A DNA stretch of 64,000 nt, taken from assembly GCF_044005705.1 (NCBI RefSeq), contig NZ_JBIPKE010000020.1:558001-622000 (forward strand), in the 5' to 3' direction. Below the pieces are notes generated by a model. It worked only from the letters and a program-made list of their open reading frames with translations. It ran no database searches and was not told the DNA's origin. Below are positions 28,472 through 37,083 of the stretch, in pieces; position 1 is the stretch's first letter; each line of letters opens with the position of its first letter. The stretch is from Marinoscillum luteum (lineage in GTDB: Bacteria > Bacteroidota > Bacteroidia > Cytophagales > Cyclobacteriaceae). The translations under genes were made by a program, and so were the position numbers.

Positions 28472-29926
28472 ATGCAGATCATTTTCCCTAGACCTTTTGC
28501 TATCGCTATAGACGACCTGGGCTGGATCAACGGCCAGAATGACGGAGAAGGTGGCTACGGGCCCTACCGGCTGGGCATGAACAGAAACATCACCCTGAAG
28601 GACTATGAGGCAGTGGTGGACCTGGCTCAAAAAGCGGGTGTTCGCCTGCAGGGGTTGTTCATCCTGAGTGAGATGGACCGGGAAAACTTTCTGGGCGCCT
28701 ATCCTACCACCACCCACATGCGTGAAAAGTGGAACAACGACGCACTCATCTCCGACTTGCAGTTGGACATCATGGAATTTGTAAAAAAGGAAGCTGCCCA
28801 CCTTGAGTTTGGACTGCATGGAGTGGGACATGAGTTTTGGCCGGAAGCCGGAAAACGCAGACGTGCCGAATGGTACAACACCGTGGATCATCACCCCTGG
28901 CCGGAGGAAGAGATTCGCACCCATGTGGAATGCTACATCCGCATCCTGAAGCAGTACGGACTCTCGCAGGACAATGGTCATTCCTTCCCTGAAAGCTTTG
29001 TACCCTGTGCCTACAGCTACCACTGGGACCCGGAGGGGCCTTACAGCTCGGGAAGTATCCTGAGTGACTATGGCGTGCGCTATGCCAACACGGATTTCAC
29101 ACAAATACCCGAATGCAACCCGCCTGCCGAACCCAATGGTGGCGGTTTTGATCACCGGGTGCATGTGATGAACCGCTACAACTACGGCAACCTTTGGTAT
29201 GAAATGGGCAAGCTGCCTACCACGCCGCTGGAGGCGCAGCCCACCGACTACATAGAAACCCACTGGCCCAACCTGCTGGCAGCCGAAGGTGAGTTGCAAA
29301 AAGACATCACTCAGCGCTGGGCTGATTACTACCAGGCCGTGCAAGCCACCAGAGATCGATATTGCGCCAAAAACACCGCCCAGATGCATTCGCAATGGCT
29401 CTACAATACCTACACGAAGGTAACGGAGCGCAGCACCGGTGTGGTGCAGATTGATAACACCCGGATGCCAGACCATGTATATCGTGGCTACTTCCCGGCC
29501 AACATGGTGCTGAAGGTGCCCCTAAAACCCGGTGAGCATGTCTCGGCAGCCACCATCGATGGGGCGCCCATCCCGGCATATATCGAACATGAGGGCTACG
29601 GCCACCTCTACCTGCCGCAGCTCCTGCAAAAGTCCTATGAGCTGAGGTATGAAACAGGCACTGCGCCCCTGCAGCAGGTAATCTGGCATGAAGACACCTG
29701 CACGATCTTCGAGCTGACGGTGCGCGAGGCTCTGACCAAAATAGACCTGTGCCTGTACGGCACCCAGGAGCTCAAACTGCGAAGCTCCCGCGAGCCGGAG
29801 CAGGTGGAGAGCAACAACCCCGCCATCAGCATCCTGCGCTGGGAAATGCAAGGGGATATGCTGGTGATCAAAGCAAAGGCCCACGACATTCAGGGAGAAA
29901 TCGGGGCGATAATGGTGGAGTATTGA
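28472..29926 (+). CDS. Polysaccharide-deacetylase-like protein, uncharacterised
   Basis: 484 residues, no signal peptide, so probably cytoplasmic. The N-terminal half (IAIDDLGWINGQN, LFILSEMD, LEFGLHGVGHEFW) looks like a NodB/GH57-type distorted barrel with Asp and His ligands; the C-terminal 150 residues are beta-rich. It begins 3 bases after the GH36 gene, hence translational coupling. Possible sugar N-deacetylase supplying galactosamine or GalN-6-phosphate to AgaS, an otherwise missing step. The assignment is tentative. Confidence 0.55.
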   Translation: MQIIFPRPFAIAIDDLGWINGQNDGEGGYGPYRLGMNRNITLKDYEAVVDLAQKAGVRLQGLFILSEMDRENFLGAYPTTTHMREKWNNDALISDLQLDIMEFVKKEAAHLEFGLHGVGHEFWPEAGKRRRAEWYNTVDHHPWPEEEIRTHVECYIRILKQYGLSQDNGHSFPESFVPCAYSYHWDPEGPYSSGSILSDYGVRYANTDFTQIPECNPPAEPNGGGFDHRVHVMNRYNYGNLWYEMGKLPTTPLEAQPTDYIETHWPNLLAAEGELQKDITQRWADYYQAVQATRDRYCAKNTAQMHSQWLYNTYTKVTERSTGVVQIDNTRMPDHVYRGYFPANMVLKVPLKPGEHVSAATIDGAPIPAYIEHEGYGHLYLPQLLQKSYELRYETGTAPLQQVIWHEDTCTIFELTVREALTKIDLCLYGTQELKLRSSREPEQVESNNPAISILRWEMQGDMLVIKAKAHDIQGEIGAIMVEY

Positions 29927-30020
29927 TACCCCCCTGATTCAGGCGAGTGCTGACCTTTCTGTTGATGACAACACCAACAGAGGAAGAGTCAAATGAAATT
30001 AAACTTTTAAAAAAAAGACC

Positions 30021-31403
30021 ATGACCAATTTATATAACAGAATTCTACCTACGATGCTGCTTCTTTTAAGTATCCTGGTGGGCTGTAAAGACAAGAATCC
30101 CTCACCGGCTTCAAACCCTGATACCAACATCTCAAACACGGTTCACTACACTCCGTCAATGGAGTCTTTTCCCAATCCCGAAAGAGGATTTTTGCATTTG
30201 ACCGCAGCATTCTCCGAAGGGTCACCCCTTGCTCAAAGCTCGCTTCAAAGCCTTCGAAATGACAATATCAGCCTGGTTTGGCGGCTCTACTATTTCGAGA
30301 AATTCAAACAAATTGACCTCAGTCAGGCACAACTTGACCTGATACAAACCGACATGGATAACCTTAGATCGGTGGGGTTAAAATGCGTGCTGAGATTTGC
30401 ATACACCAACAACTCTGATGATGGCACGGATGCACCTATCGAGGTGGTGGAAAGGCATTTAGATCAACTGCAACCTTTATTTGAAGCCAATGCAGACGTA
30501 ATCGCCTTTGTCAATGCTGGTTTCGTAGGGCTCTGGGGTGAATGGCATAGCTCCACCAACAACCTGACGGACCTGGCCAATCAAAAGCGCATAGTCACGA
30601 AACTACTGGAAGTAATCCCCTCGGAAATAAAAATACAACTCAGAACCCCACGTCAAAAGCGTGACATATTTGGGGAGCAAACTGCCATGACCGATGAGGT
30701 AGGTTATTCGGATGCAGACATTGCACGTGTAGGTCATCACAATGATTGCTTCATGGCCAGCTATGATGACTATGGTACCTACGACAACCCCAACACAGAT
30801 AAAAACTACATCAGCCAGGAGGCATTTTATGTGCCCACTGGTGGTGAAACCTGCCCTCCTTCCGGAGTAGATGCAGCTGACTGTGAGGAAGCCCGTGAGA
30901 CCATGTCTTTACTCAAATGGAGCTATCTCAACCTGGATTGGTACAAACCCATTATTGACGGATGGAAAAGTGAAGGTTGTTTTGAAGAGTTTGAACGGGA
31001 TATGGGCTACCGGCTGGCCCTGGACTCCACAACCATCGATACTGTGGTGTCAAAATCCACGCCACTGGATATCGCCCTCTATTTGTACAACCATGGATGG
31101 GCACCCATATACAATCACAAGACGGTATCGGTGGTACTATCCCCGGCGTCCGGAGACCCGGTGCGCATGGTTTTGGATGTGGATATCCGCAAAGCCCGGC
31201 CAGGAGCGTCATTCAACATTGCAGAAACCATAGACCTGTCAGATGTACCTACAGGCACGTATGCGCTGCATCTTCACATAGCTGATCAGTTTGAGTCAAT
31301 TGCCGAAAGACCTGAATATTCGGTGCGTCTGGCCAATGAAAATGTTTGGGACGGCCATACCGGATGGAATGACTTGTTTCAAACCGTAGAGATCACTGAA
31401 TAA
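30021..31403 (+). CDS. DUF4832-type lipoprotein, paralogue of 18790
   Basis: 460 residues with lipobox ILVGC (about residue 22). It keeps the diagnostic motifs NPERGFLHL, GFVGLWGEWHSS, RTPRQKR, RVGHHNDCF, GGETC and SYLNLDWY, so the core fold is shared with 18790 without the extra modules or T9SS tail. Likely a surface or periplasmic glycan-acting protein. About 95 bases separate it from the preceding operon gene. Confidence 0.8.
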   Translation: MTNLYNRILPTMLLLLSILVGCKDKNPSPASNPDTNISNTVHYTPSMESFPNPERGFLHLTAAFSEGSPLAQSSLQSLRNDNISLVWRLYYFEKFKQIDLSQAQLDLIQTDMDNLRSVGLKCVLRFAYTNNSDDGTDAPIEVVERHLDQLQPLFEANADVIAFVNAGFVGLWGEWHSSTNNLTDLANQKRIVTKLLEVIPSEIKIQLRTPRQKRDIFGEQTAMTDEVGYSDADIARVGHHNDCFMASYDDYGTYDNPNTDKNYISQEAFYVPTGGETCPPSGVDAADCEEARETMSLLKWSYLNLDWYKPIIDGWKSEGCFEEFERDMGYRLALDSTTIDTVVSKSTPLDIALYLYNHGWAPIYNHKTVSVVLSPASGDPVRMVLDVDIRKARPGASFNIAETIDLSDVPTGTYALHLHIADQFESIAERPEYSVRLANENVWDGHTGWNDLFQTVEITE

Positions 31404-31436
31404 CTGCGTTCCTAAAGTAAAAATCCAGAACCATAG

Positions 31437-31457
31437 ATCCCGATAGCTATCGGGACC
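31437..31457. repeat. Perfect palindrome TCCCGATAGCTATCGGGA
   Basis: An 18-base perfect palindrome just after the DUF4832 gene. There is no T run, so it is not a classical terminator; it may be an intergenic repeat. Confidence 0.8.
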
Positions 31458-31505
31458 AAAAGCGGTGAGGCATCAGAAGGTGCCCTTCCGTGGGCCGGTC
31501 CCGAT

Positions 31506-31559
31506 GAAGCTAACAAAAAGGTAGTTTGGGGATTTGTCCTAGCGGATTTGTTAGCTTCC
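31506..31559 (-). repeat. Compact attC-like site, left end of array B
   Basis: GAAGCTAACAAA (31506-31517) and TTTGTTAGCTTC (31548-31559) are exact inverted arms around about 30 bases. On the minus strand the site starts AGCTAAC and ends GTTAGCT. The stop codon TAA of the gene ending at 31551 lies inside the first core. Confidence 0.65.
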
Positions 31560-32147
31560 TTCTTGGTTCGTGTTATCTCTCAATGGCCAATCATTGATAA
31601 AAAGTGATAGAATTTTTCCCTCAGTTAGATTAGCGTTCTTGTGACCAATATCCTTTCTAAAGTCTAAAAAGAGTTGTTCAAGTAGAAGAAGAATTTTAAG
31701 TCCATCTTCTTTAGTTGGATTGGGGTTAGTAGAGTAGTTATTGACAGCTGATTTCCACATCACATATGAGTCAAGGGATCGATCTGAAAGCCAAAGAATT
31801 GATTTCTTGTTTAGGTTCCAAAAGAGTTCATGAAGCTGTTTATCAGACATGGGCTTTTTGAGCTTTTCACCATTCAGAATTTTGAAAATGAATTCTATAA
31901 ATTCTTCATAAGTTGGAAGTTTTTGCTCTCTTAGTTGTTGTTCAATGAGTTTTTTCTTCTCTAGGTATCTTGTAACGAAAAAGCCAGTTATAGTAACTGT
32001 TCCGGCTATCATAGCAACTAAAACATTGGCATCAATTGCCCCCAAATTGCTTCCAAAATATATCATCGCCTTATAGACGAGATAAAGCAATCCTAAGAGA
32101 ACTCCCAGACCGAGGAGAAAATTTAGTATTTGTTTTGCTGTTCTCAT
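31551..32147 (-). CDS. Membrane-anchored hypothetical protein (cassette gene)
   Basis: 198 residues: two N-terminal transmembrane helices (about 8-30 and 40-60), then a charged cytoplasmic domain (EKKKLIEQQLREQKLP, then helical). No family recognised. Single-gene cassette between two inverted-repeat spacers. Confidence 0.7.
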   Translation of the reverse strand: MRTAKQILNFLLGLGVLLGLLYLVYKAMIYFGSNLGAIDANVLVAMIAGTVTITGFFVTRYLEKKKLIEQQLREQKLPTYEEFIEFIFKILNGEKLKKPMSDKQLHELFWNLNKKSILWLSDRSLDSYVMWKSAVNNYSTNPNPTKEDGLKILLLLEQLFLDFRKDIGHKNANLTEGKILSLFINDWPLRDNTNQEGS

Positions 32148-32148
32148 T

Positions 32149-32278
32149 GATTAACTGGATAGATATCGCCCAAATAAAATGAGTGCGCTCAAACTTTGCT
32201 TAAGGTGTGTTTCTTTCGATTCTTGCATCTAATTTCTACGAAGAAGGTAAGCGCTTAATTTTATTGTCTGTTATGATC
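32149..32278 (-). repeat. attC-like spacer
   Basis: It runs from GTTAATC (minus strand; plus 32149-32155) to GATCATAAC (minus; plus 32270-32278). The inner arms AAATAAAATGAGTGCGCTC and AAGCGCTTAATTTTATTG pair imperfectly. The right core is the exact complement of the core upstream of the gene ending at 32280. Confidence 0.6.
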
Positions 32279-32279
32279 T

Positions 32280-33425
32280 TTATTCCTTTTCAAGGCTCCT
32301 AACTTTTTCTTGCAGTTCCTTTATTTCCTTATTTTGTTCTATTAAATAAAGCGTCAGTTCCTCGATCTTCTGAAGCAGTTTGGCGTTCATCTCACCTAAG
32401 TTGATACCGTTTTCAGCTACCTCGGCTTCACTTGGAATTTCGGGGAGGTGACCTTTCTCACTTATATGTTGTTCAACTTCTTCCAGAGTCCTAAGTTTGT
32501 AGTCGTTCTTAAATACAAAGTCAGACCAACCCGGTCCACCTTCTACTTTAATTTCTCTTGCTCCAATTGAGCCCTCAACTCTAAGTCTATGGTTTCCTGA
32601 AAAATCAGTTGTTCCAATGGCAACTTTATGATTATTAATTCTCATAACCGATGTTCCATCATAATTCGCAAAGTCGAAACCTCCATCAGGATTGGATCCA
32701 GGATCCATACTATTCCGAAACCTAATCATTCTACTTTGTCCATCTGAGGAATATTGTTCAATGGTTCTATTCGGCCAATCCCAATAAATCTTATTGCCCG
32801 AGTCATTAAGTTTAATATTTCCATTTACATCGAGTTTTTCTGAAGGGGCATTAGAGTTTATTCCAATGTTTCCATTGCTTCCTTCGATGAAAAGAGCAGA
32901 TAACATTCCTAGCCCACTGATATTCGTTTGAAAATCGTAACTCCCTCCTCCAGAAGTATTCTTAAAAAGAATTTGATTTGTAGAGTTTATATTCATGAAA
33001 AAAGATTCATTGCCGTCCGCTCTTTTGAACGCTAATTGATTGGATGCATTATTATAGCCAATAGATAATGGGGAATTTGGTGAAGATGTTCCAATCCCAA
33101 TATTTCCTCCCATAAAATATGAATCGCCATAACTGTTAATTAAAACTTTTAGACTTGTTGCGTTATTATAAAGGTTGATTCGACCATTGTCGTCTGATGT
33201 GACAGATAAAGAAGATCTTATGGCATTTCCCGGATTATTGTAAATCGCCACACCATTAAAATAACTTGTTGTTGATGTCCCTGCCCTTATTTGAAACTGC
33301 GCAGACGGGTTAAGACCAATGCCAACTTTGTCATTGGTTGTCATGTAGTCTCCATTGTCTGTCCATTGAGCTCGAACTGTCATTGTGGTCAATGCTAGAC
33401 CAAAAATTAAAACTGTCTTTTTCAT
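32280..33425 (-). CDS. Tail-fibre-like secreted protein with C-terminal coiled coil
   Basis: 381 residues, signal peptide (ALTTMTVRAQ). Repeats of the VGIGLNPSAQF / IGIGTSSPNS type are followed by the C-terminal module LRTLEEVEQHISEKGHLPEI then NGINLGEMNAKLLQKIEELT and a coiled coil. This architecture is common in Bacteroidota surface proteins and phage-tail-spike-like proteins. Cassette bounds: GTTATGATC upstream (plus 33455-33463) and GATCATAAC downstream (plus 32270-32278), exact complements. Confidence 0.78.
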   Translation of the reverse strand: MKKTVLIFGLALTTMTVRAQWTDNGDYMTTNDKVGIGLNPSAQFQIRAGTSTTSYFNGVAIYNNPGNAIRSSLSVTSDDNGRINLYNNATSLKVLINSYGDSYFMGGNIGIGTSSPNSPLSIGYNNASNQLAFKRADGNESFFMNINSTNQILFKNTSGGGSYDFQTNISGLGMLSALFIEGSNGNIGINSNAPSEKLDVNGNIKLNDSGNKIYWDWPNRTIEQYSSDGQSRMIRFRNSMDPGSNPDGGFDFANYDGTSVMRINNHKVAIGTTDFSGNHRLRVEGSIGAREIKVEGGPGWSDFVFKNDYKLRTLEEVEQHISEKGHLPEIPSEAEVAENGINLGEMNAKLLQKIEELTLYLIEQNKEIKELQEKVRSLEKE

Positions 33426-33454
33426 ATTGAGGTGATTTTTGAAGTTCAGAAATT

Positions 33455-33570
33455 GATCATAACAATCAGCTAAGGTGAGTGTGTCCTACCTCAGTTAGAA
33501 GCATTGAACATAGCCAATTGCACTGCAATTTCCAGAAAGCACCTTGACACATTCACCCTTAGCCCTTGTA
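33455..33570 (-). repeat. attC-like spacer
   Basis: The arms CAGCTAAGGTGAGTGTGTCC (from 33466) and GACACATTCACCCTTAGCCC (from 33550) form an imperfect inverted repeat around about 65 bases. The left end carries the core GTTATGATC (minus strand). Confidence 0.6.
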
Positions 33571-33578
33571 ATATTCTT

Positions 33579-34517
33579 TTACTTTTTAAGCTCTTGCAGT
33601 TCTTTTTTCATGGCTTCCATTTCCTCCATGAGTTGTATTTGATAGAGCGTTAATTCCTCGATCTTCTTCAATAGCCGCATATTCATGTCACCAAGATCAA
33701 TTCCATTCTCACCGATTTCAGTAGCGGATGGAATTTCAGGAAGGTGTTTATTCTCCGCAATGTATTCTTTAGTCTCTTTAAGAGTTCGAAGTTCGTAATT
33801 AGGTTCAAAAACGTAATCTGGTACACTTATGTCAGCAAGAACCTTTACTTCTGTTGCACGGATTTGGCCATTTACAGCTAGTTTGGACTCAGGACTTGAA
33901 GTTCCAATTCCTATGTTGCCATTACTCTTTATTATCATTCGTTCTGAGTAACCACTAGGCTTAGTTATGAATTTAATGTCACCGGAACCTGAAAGTCCAG
34001 TCATTATTAGCGCTGTTTTATTTGAAGCAAATAATCCAGCTGTGTTGTCAAAATCGTTACCACTGGCTCCATATGCTACAATATCAATTATCCCTTCTGT
34101 TTGTTCAAATCTTGCTCTATCCGAGCCGACAGCATGAAAGTGATAGTTAGGACTCGAGGTTCCAATGCCTATTTTACCATTACTTTTTATTGTCATCCGT
34201 TCCACATATCCACTTGGTCTGGTTATGAACTTGATGTCACCCGACCCTGAAAGCCCAGTCATTAATAAAGCACTCCTATTAGAAGCAAACAATCCAGCCG
34301 TATTGTCAAAATCATTCCCGCTAGATCCATATGCTACAATATCAATTACCCCTTCTGTTTGTTCAAATCTTGCTCTATCCGAGCCGACAGCATGAAGATG
34401 ATAATTTGGACTAGTGGTACCAATCCCAACATTTCCTGAAGATGGAAAAGTATTTGTTTGACTCCAAGCTACCGAGCAACTTACAAGTAGAAGAATTGTG
34501 ATTCTTATTTTTTTCAT
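33579..34517 (-). CDS. Tail-fibre-like secreted protein with internal duplication
   Basis: 312 residues from ATG 34515-34517, which gives a clean signal peptide (VSCSVAWSQ). Two near-identical repeats of about 93 residues (each from GIGTTSPNYH or GIGTSSPNYH to the next GNIGIGTSSP) precede the same C-terminal module as the neighbour (LRTLKETKEYIAENKHLPEI, NGIDLGDMNMRLLKKIEELT). Probably a recent tandem duplication inside the gene. Paralogue of the adjoining cassette gene. Confidence 0.78.
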   Translation of the reverse strand: MKKIRITILLLVSCSVAWSQTNTFPSSGNVGIGTTSPNYHLHAVGSDRARFEQTEGVIDIVAYGSSGNDFDNTAGLFASNRSALLMTGLSGSGDIKFITRPSGYVERMTIKSNGKIGIGTSSPNYHFHAVGSDRARFEQTEGIIDIVAYGASGNDFDNTAGLFASNKTALIMTGLSGSGDIKFITKPSGYSERMIIKSNGNIGIGTSSPESKLAVNGQIRATEVKVLADISVPDYVFEPNYELRTLKETKEYIAENKHLPEIPSATEIGENGIDLGDMNMRLLKKIEELTLYQIQLMEEMEAMKKELQELKK

Positions 34518-34539
34518 TTTAGCAAAATTTATGATCTGG

Positions 34540-34781
34540 GAGAAATTGATATCGATCAGATATGGCGAGTGGCCATGTCCTTTGTAAACACCTCTAAAGT
34601 AGTGAAACTGCCCAACCCCCACAACAGTATCCGCAATGCACTGCGTTCTGCAAGTCAAAGTCTAGAAAGAAAAAAGTAGTTAGAGGCACAAAAGCCAGCA
34701 GAATGGGCAGCTTCACGGTCGAGTCGCACTGAAGTATCAAAGAGGCAGTTTGGCCATTCGCTATATCGCCTGTTGAGAGCC
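34540..34781 (-). repeat. attC-like spacer, class shared with 36255-36493
   Basis: The arms GATATGGCGAGTGGCCA (near 34560) and TGGCCATTCGCTATATC (near 34750) are inverted. The right core GTTGAGAGCC (plus 34772-34781) exactly complements the core upstream of the gene ending at 34784. The middle (about 34600-34735) is clearly homologous to about 36315-36445, for example ACAGTATC and GCACTGCGTTC followed by GCAAGTC. Confidence 0.65.
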
Positions 34782-34783
34782 GT

Positions 34784-35371
34784 TTAATTCTTCTTTATTA
34801 GTCTACCGGTTTTCGAGTTCGCATATATGGCTGTGCAGTGCGATACGTATGCAGTTGCATAGTTCGTTGCAATCGAATTCCAGTATTCTGATTCTGTGTT
34901 ATCACAATAGTAATAGCCCATAGTCCCTTGTTCGTCTATTGAACCAGAAGGAGGTGGGAAGTTCGAAGGTGGATATTCGCCCGTTGAATCAGGTTCAACT
35001 TCTGGTAGTTCATTGTCTCGACAAATGAATTCGTTAATTTGAGTTCCAAGGATTACATACCTCTCTCCAAGTTCGAATGTTTCGGTACAACTACCATTGT
35101 CAAATTGAATCAATGCTATTGTATCCGATGAAAGTGTTCCCTTGATTAATAAAGTTACTTTAAACAAAATGTCGAACCCGAAATTCTGTTCGTTCCGTTT
35201 AGTGCGTAATTCTATGTTCGGGTTGATGTTCGTCAAATACTCACCAACCACGACAAAATCTGCTTCGTTAATCCAATCTTGGACATTCGTGGAATCAATC
35301 GGTTCGCAAACACACCCAAATGAGGGTTCAGTAATATTCAGTGTTATCAGAAAAACTATGAGGTATCGCAT
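34784..35371 (-). CDS. Secreted Cys-rich hypothetical protein (TIMP/NTR-like N-terminus)
   Basis: 195 residues from ATG 35369-35371. The signal peptide ends SFGC, and the mature part begins CVCEPID with ADFVVVGEYL and GSCTETFELGERYVI, reminiscent of the netrin/TIMP-like pattern in Bacteroidota secreted proteins. Function unknown. It is bounded by GTTGAGAGCC (plus 35375-35384, read on minus) three bases before the start codon and GGCTCTCAAC after the stop, a perfect 10-base match. Confidence 0.7.
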   Translation of the reverse strand: MRYLIVFLITLNITEPSFGCVCEPIDSTNVQDWINEADFVVVGEYLTNINPNIELRTKRNEQNFGFDILFKVTLLIKGTLSSDTIALIQFDNGSCTETFELGERYVILGTQINEFICRDNELPEVEPDSTGEYPPSNFPPPSGSIDEQGTMGYYYCDNTESEYWNSIATNYATAYVSHCTAIYANSKTGRLIKKN

Positions 35372-35374
35372 AAT

Positions 35375-35609
35375 GGCTCTCAACAACAGGCAACAACCAC
35401 CCTGGCTGCCAGCCGCTTTCTACCAAATCTAGCAGTTTTTAAATCCCGAACAAACCATTATCGGCTATAGAGGTGTAGGCCCATCGTGGGGAGAAGCCCT
35501 CGCTCGGCGGATCTCGCTCGTTGGGGCAACTTCAACAAGGACAGAAGGAGTCTACCGATCTTGTTTAGATTTTGGAGGGGTTGTGCAACAGCTACGCTTG
35601 TTGGCATCC
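35375..35609 (-). repeat. attC-like spacer with conserved block copy 5
   Basis: Left core GTTGAGAGCC and right core GGATGCCAAC (both read on the minus strand). It contains the GGCTGCCAGCC hairpin, block copy 5 (35422-35477) and the CCCTCCAAAATCTAAA segment. Nearly identical over its left half to the spacer at 8037-8135. Confidence 0.7.
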
Positions 35610-35611
35610 GT

Positions 35612-36238
35612 CTATTTTTGTCTCTTTACATCATCAATTTTGAATCCGTTAGCAGTTAGTACGACCGTTATTTCGTTCGAGTGTGTTAGTTCGAAACCTG
35701 TGTCAGTTACTTCTGTATTGAAAATATATGTTCCCCGTATTGATTGATCAGTTAGTTCGCACTTCGTTACTACAATCTTGTACCAATCCTGTTGATCGAT
35801 TAGAAAGCCTGTTCCAAATCCAGCATAAGTAATGTCGTAAGTGTCATTCCACTTTTGTTTGAATTCCTCTTCAGTTAGAGAGTTATCACAGTCATAAACA
35901 ACACAAAGTGCATCTTGCTTATATTTAGCGTACTTTTCAGTAGTTATTTCCCGGAAATGATGATGAGAGTTTTGATCAAAAAACTCAGTGATGGTAGTTG
36001 TTAACCATTCCTTAGGATCACTTTCTTCTTGAGAAGTTGAATCAACTATATTTTGAGTTAAGGAATCCTTTGAGACAATTATTGGTTCATCGAATGCACC
36101 TGATTTTTTTAGTTCCTCGATTCTTTTTGAGTCTTCAATGACGCCATCAGCAAAGCTTTTTATGGTTACTAAAAAGTATCCTGCACCGCCAAGAATTGTT
36201 AATACAGCCAGAAATATTAGTGCTTTTCTCAAATTCAT
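35612..36238 (-). CDS. Membrane-anchored hypothetical protein (cassette gene)
   Basis: 208 residues: one N-terminal transmembrane helix (about 7-27), a charged linker, then a soluble domain (YDITYAGFGTGFLID, KIVVTKCEL). No family recognised. Bounded by GTTGGTATCC upstream (plus 36255-36264) and GGATGCCAAC downstream (plus 35600-35609), 9 of 10 bases complementary. Confidence 0.7.
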   Translation of the reverse strand: MNLRKALIFLAVLTILGGAGYFLVTIKSFADGVIEDSKRIEELKKSGAFDEPIIVSKDSLTQNIVDSTSQEESDPKEWLTTTITEFFDQNSHHHFREITTEKYAKYKQDALCVVYDCDNSLTEEEFKQKWNDTYDITYAGFGTGFLIDQQDWYKIVVTKCELTDQSIRGTYIFNTEVTDTGFELTHSNEITVVLTANGFKIDDVKRQK

Positions 36239-36254
36239 TTGCTAGTTCTGTAAT

Positions 36255-36493
36255 GGATACCAACGTCTAACTAGCGAGAGTATGCCCACCAGTTGTAAAG
36301 AGCACTAAACTAGCGAAACTGACCAACCCCCGCAACAGTATCTACGAAGCACTGCGTTCCGCAAGTCTGAAGCCAGAAAGACGAAAAGGAGGGAAGGGAA
36401 ATAAAAGTAGCAGAATGGGCGGTGAAGCGGTCGATTTGCACTGAGACTGGCAGAAAGCACACAGGCATATTCGCGCTAGTGATTGTTGAGGCC
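36255..36493 (-). repeat. attC-like spacer containing GTTAGAC
   Basis: The left end on the minus strand reads GTTAGACGTTGGTATCC, including the textbook integron core GTTAGAC. The arms ACTAGCGAGAGTATGCCC and the complement of ACTAGCGCGAATATGCC pair. The right core is GGCCTCAAC (minus), inside the last codons of the gene ending at 36476. Confidence 0.68.
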
Positions 36494-37066
36494 TGTTTCG
36501 TTTTGTTCGGTAGTCGTCAGTTCAGATGTTAGAAAGTCTGAGAAATTCGTCCAAGTTCCCACAACCTCGCCTGTTGTCAGGCAACTTCGGATGATATCAC
36601 CCTCTAAGAAGTAACCGCAATTCTGTTCATCGTCAAAATACCGGCTTCCAAAATGGAAGTCAGACCGTTTGAATTCATGCTTCCAATCTTCGTTAGCCGT
36701 TCCTATATCCAATGGTTGAAGTACTGTTCTGTCCAAAAGTCCATCAGTTGATTTATAAAGACTTGGAGTTAGACCGTAAATGTTGAAATCGCAGAAATGG
36801 AAACCATTCATAATTCGTAAGAAACTCTTTATAGGTTCAGGAATTACATGGTTATACTGAGTTAGGAAGTTGTCAAAATAGAGTTGTTGGGCTCCCTCAA
36901 AAAGGTTTATAAAATAGGCTTCAGTAAATTCAGGATTCTTTGCTAGTTGGATCGTTCCAAGATTATCAATTCGGGATTCTCGTTCAGCGTATTTGTTAAC
37001 AAATCTCTCAATTGGTAAAAAGTCGTTAGGAAGCGAAGAGAGTTTTTCTTTTAGTTCTGATTTCAT
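36476..37066 (-). CDS. SMI1/KNR4 (SUKH)-like protein
   Basis: 196 residues. HVIPEPIKSFLRIMNGFHFC resembles the SUKH core (xIPxxxxxFLxxxNG) and YGLTPSLY follows. SUKH proteins are often immunity proteins in toxin systems. No toxin gene is adjacent; it stands as a single-gene cassette. Bounds GTTGAGGCC (plus 37084-37092, minus reading) and GGCCTCAAC (plus 36485-36493, minus reading) are exact complements. Confidence 0.65.
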   Translation of the reverse strand: MKSELKEKLSSLPNDFLPIERFVNKYAERESRIDNLGTIQLAKNPEFTEAYFINLFEGAQQLYFDNFLTQYNHVIPEPIKSFLRIMNGFHFCDFNIYGLTPSLYKSTDGLLDRTVLQPLDIGTANEDWKHEFKRSDFHFGSRYFDDEQNCGYFLEGDIIRSCLTTGEVVGTWTNFSDFLTSELTTTEQNETGLNNH

Positions 37067-37083
37067 TTGATCTGGCTACAATG

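Noticed and set aside
31437..31457. Terminator after the DUF4832 lipoprotein
   Set aside because: A perfect palindrome but with no loop and no T run, so it is reported only as a repeat.
32280..34517. Prophage remnant because of tail-fibre-like proteins
   Set aside because: No capsid, terminase, portal or integrase genes nearby, and such proteins with signal peptides are common surface proteins in Bacteroidota.
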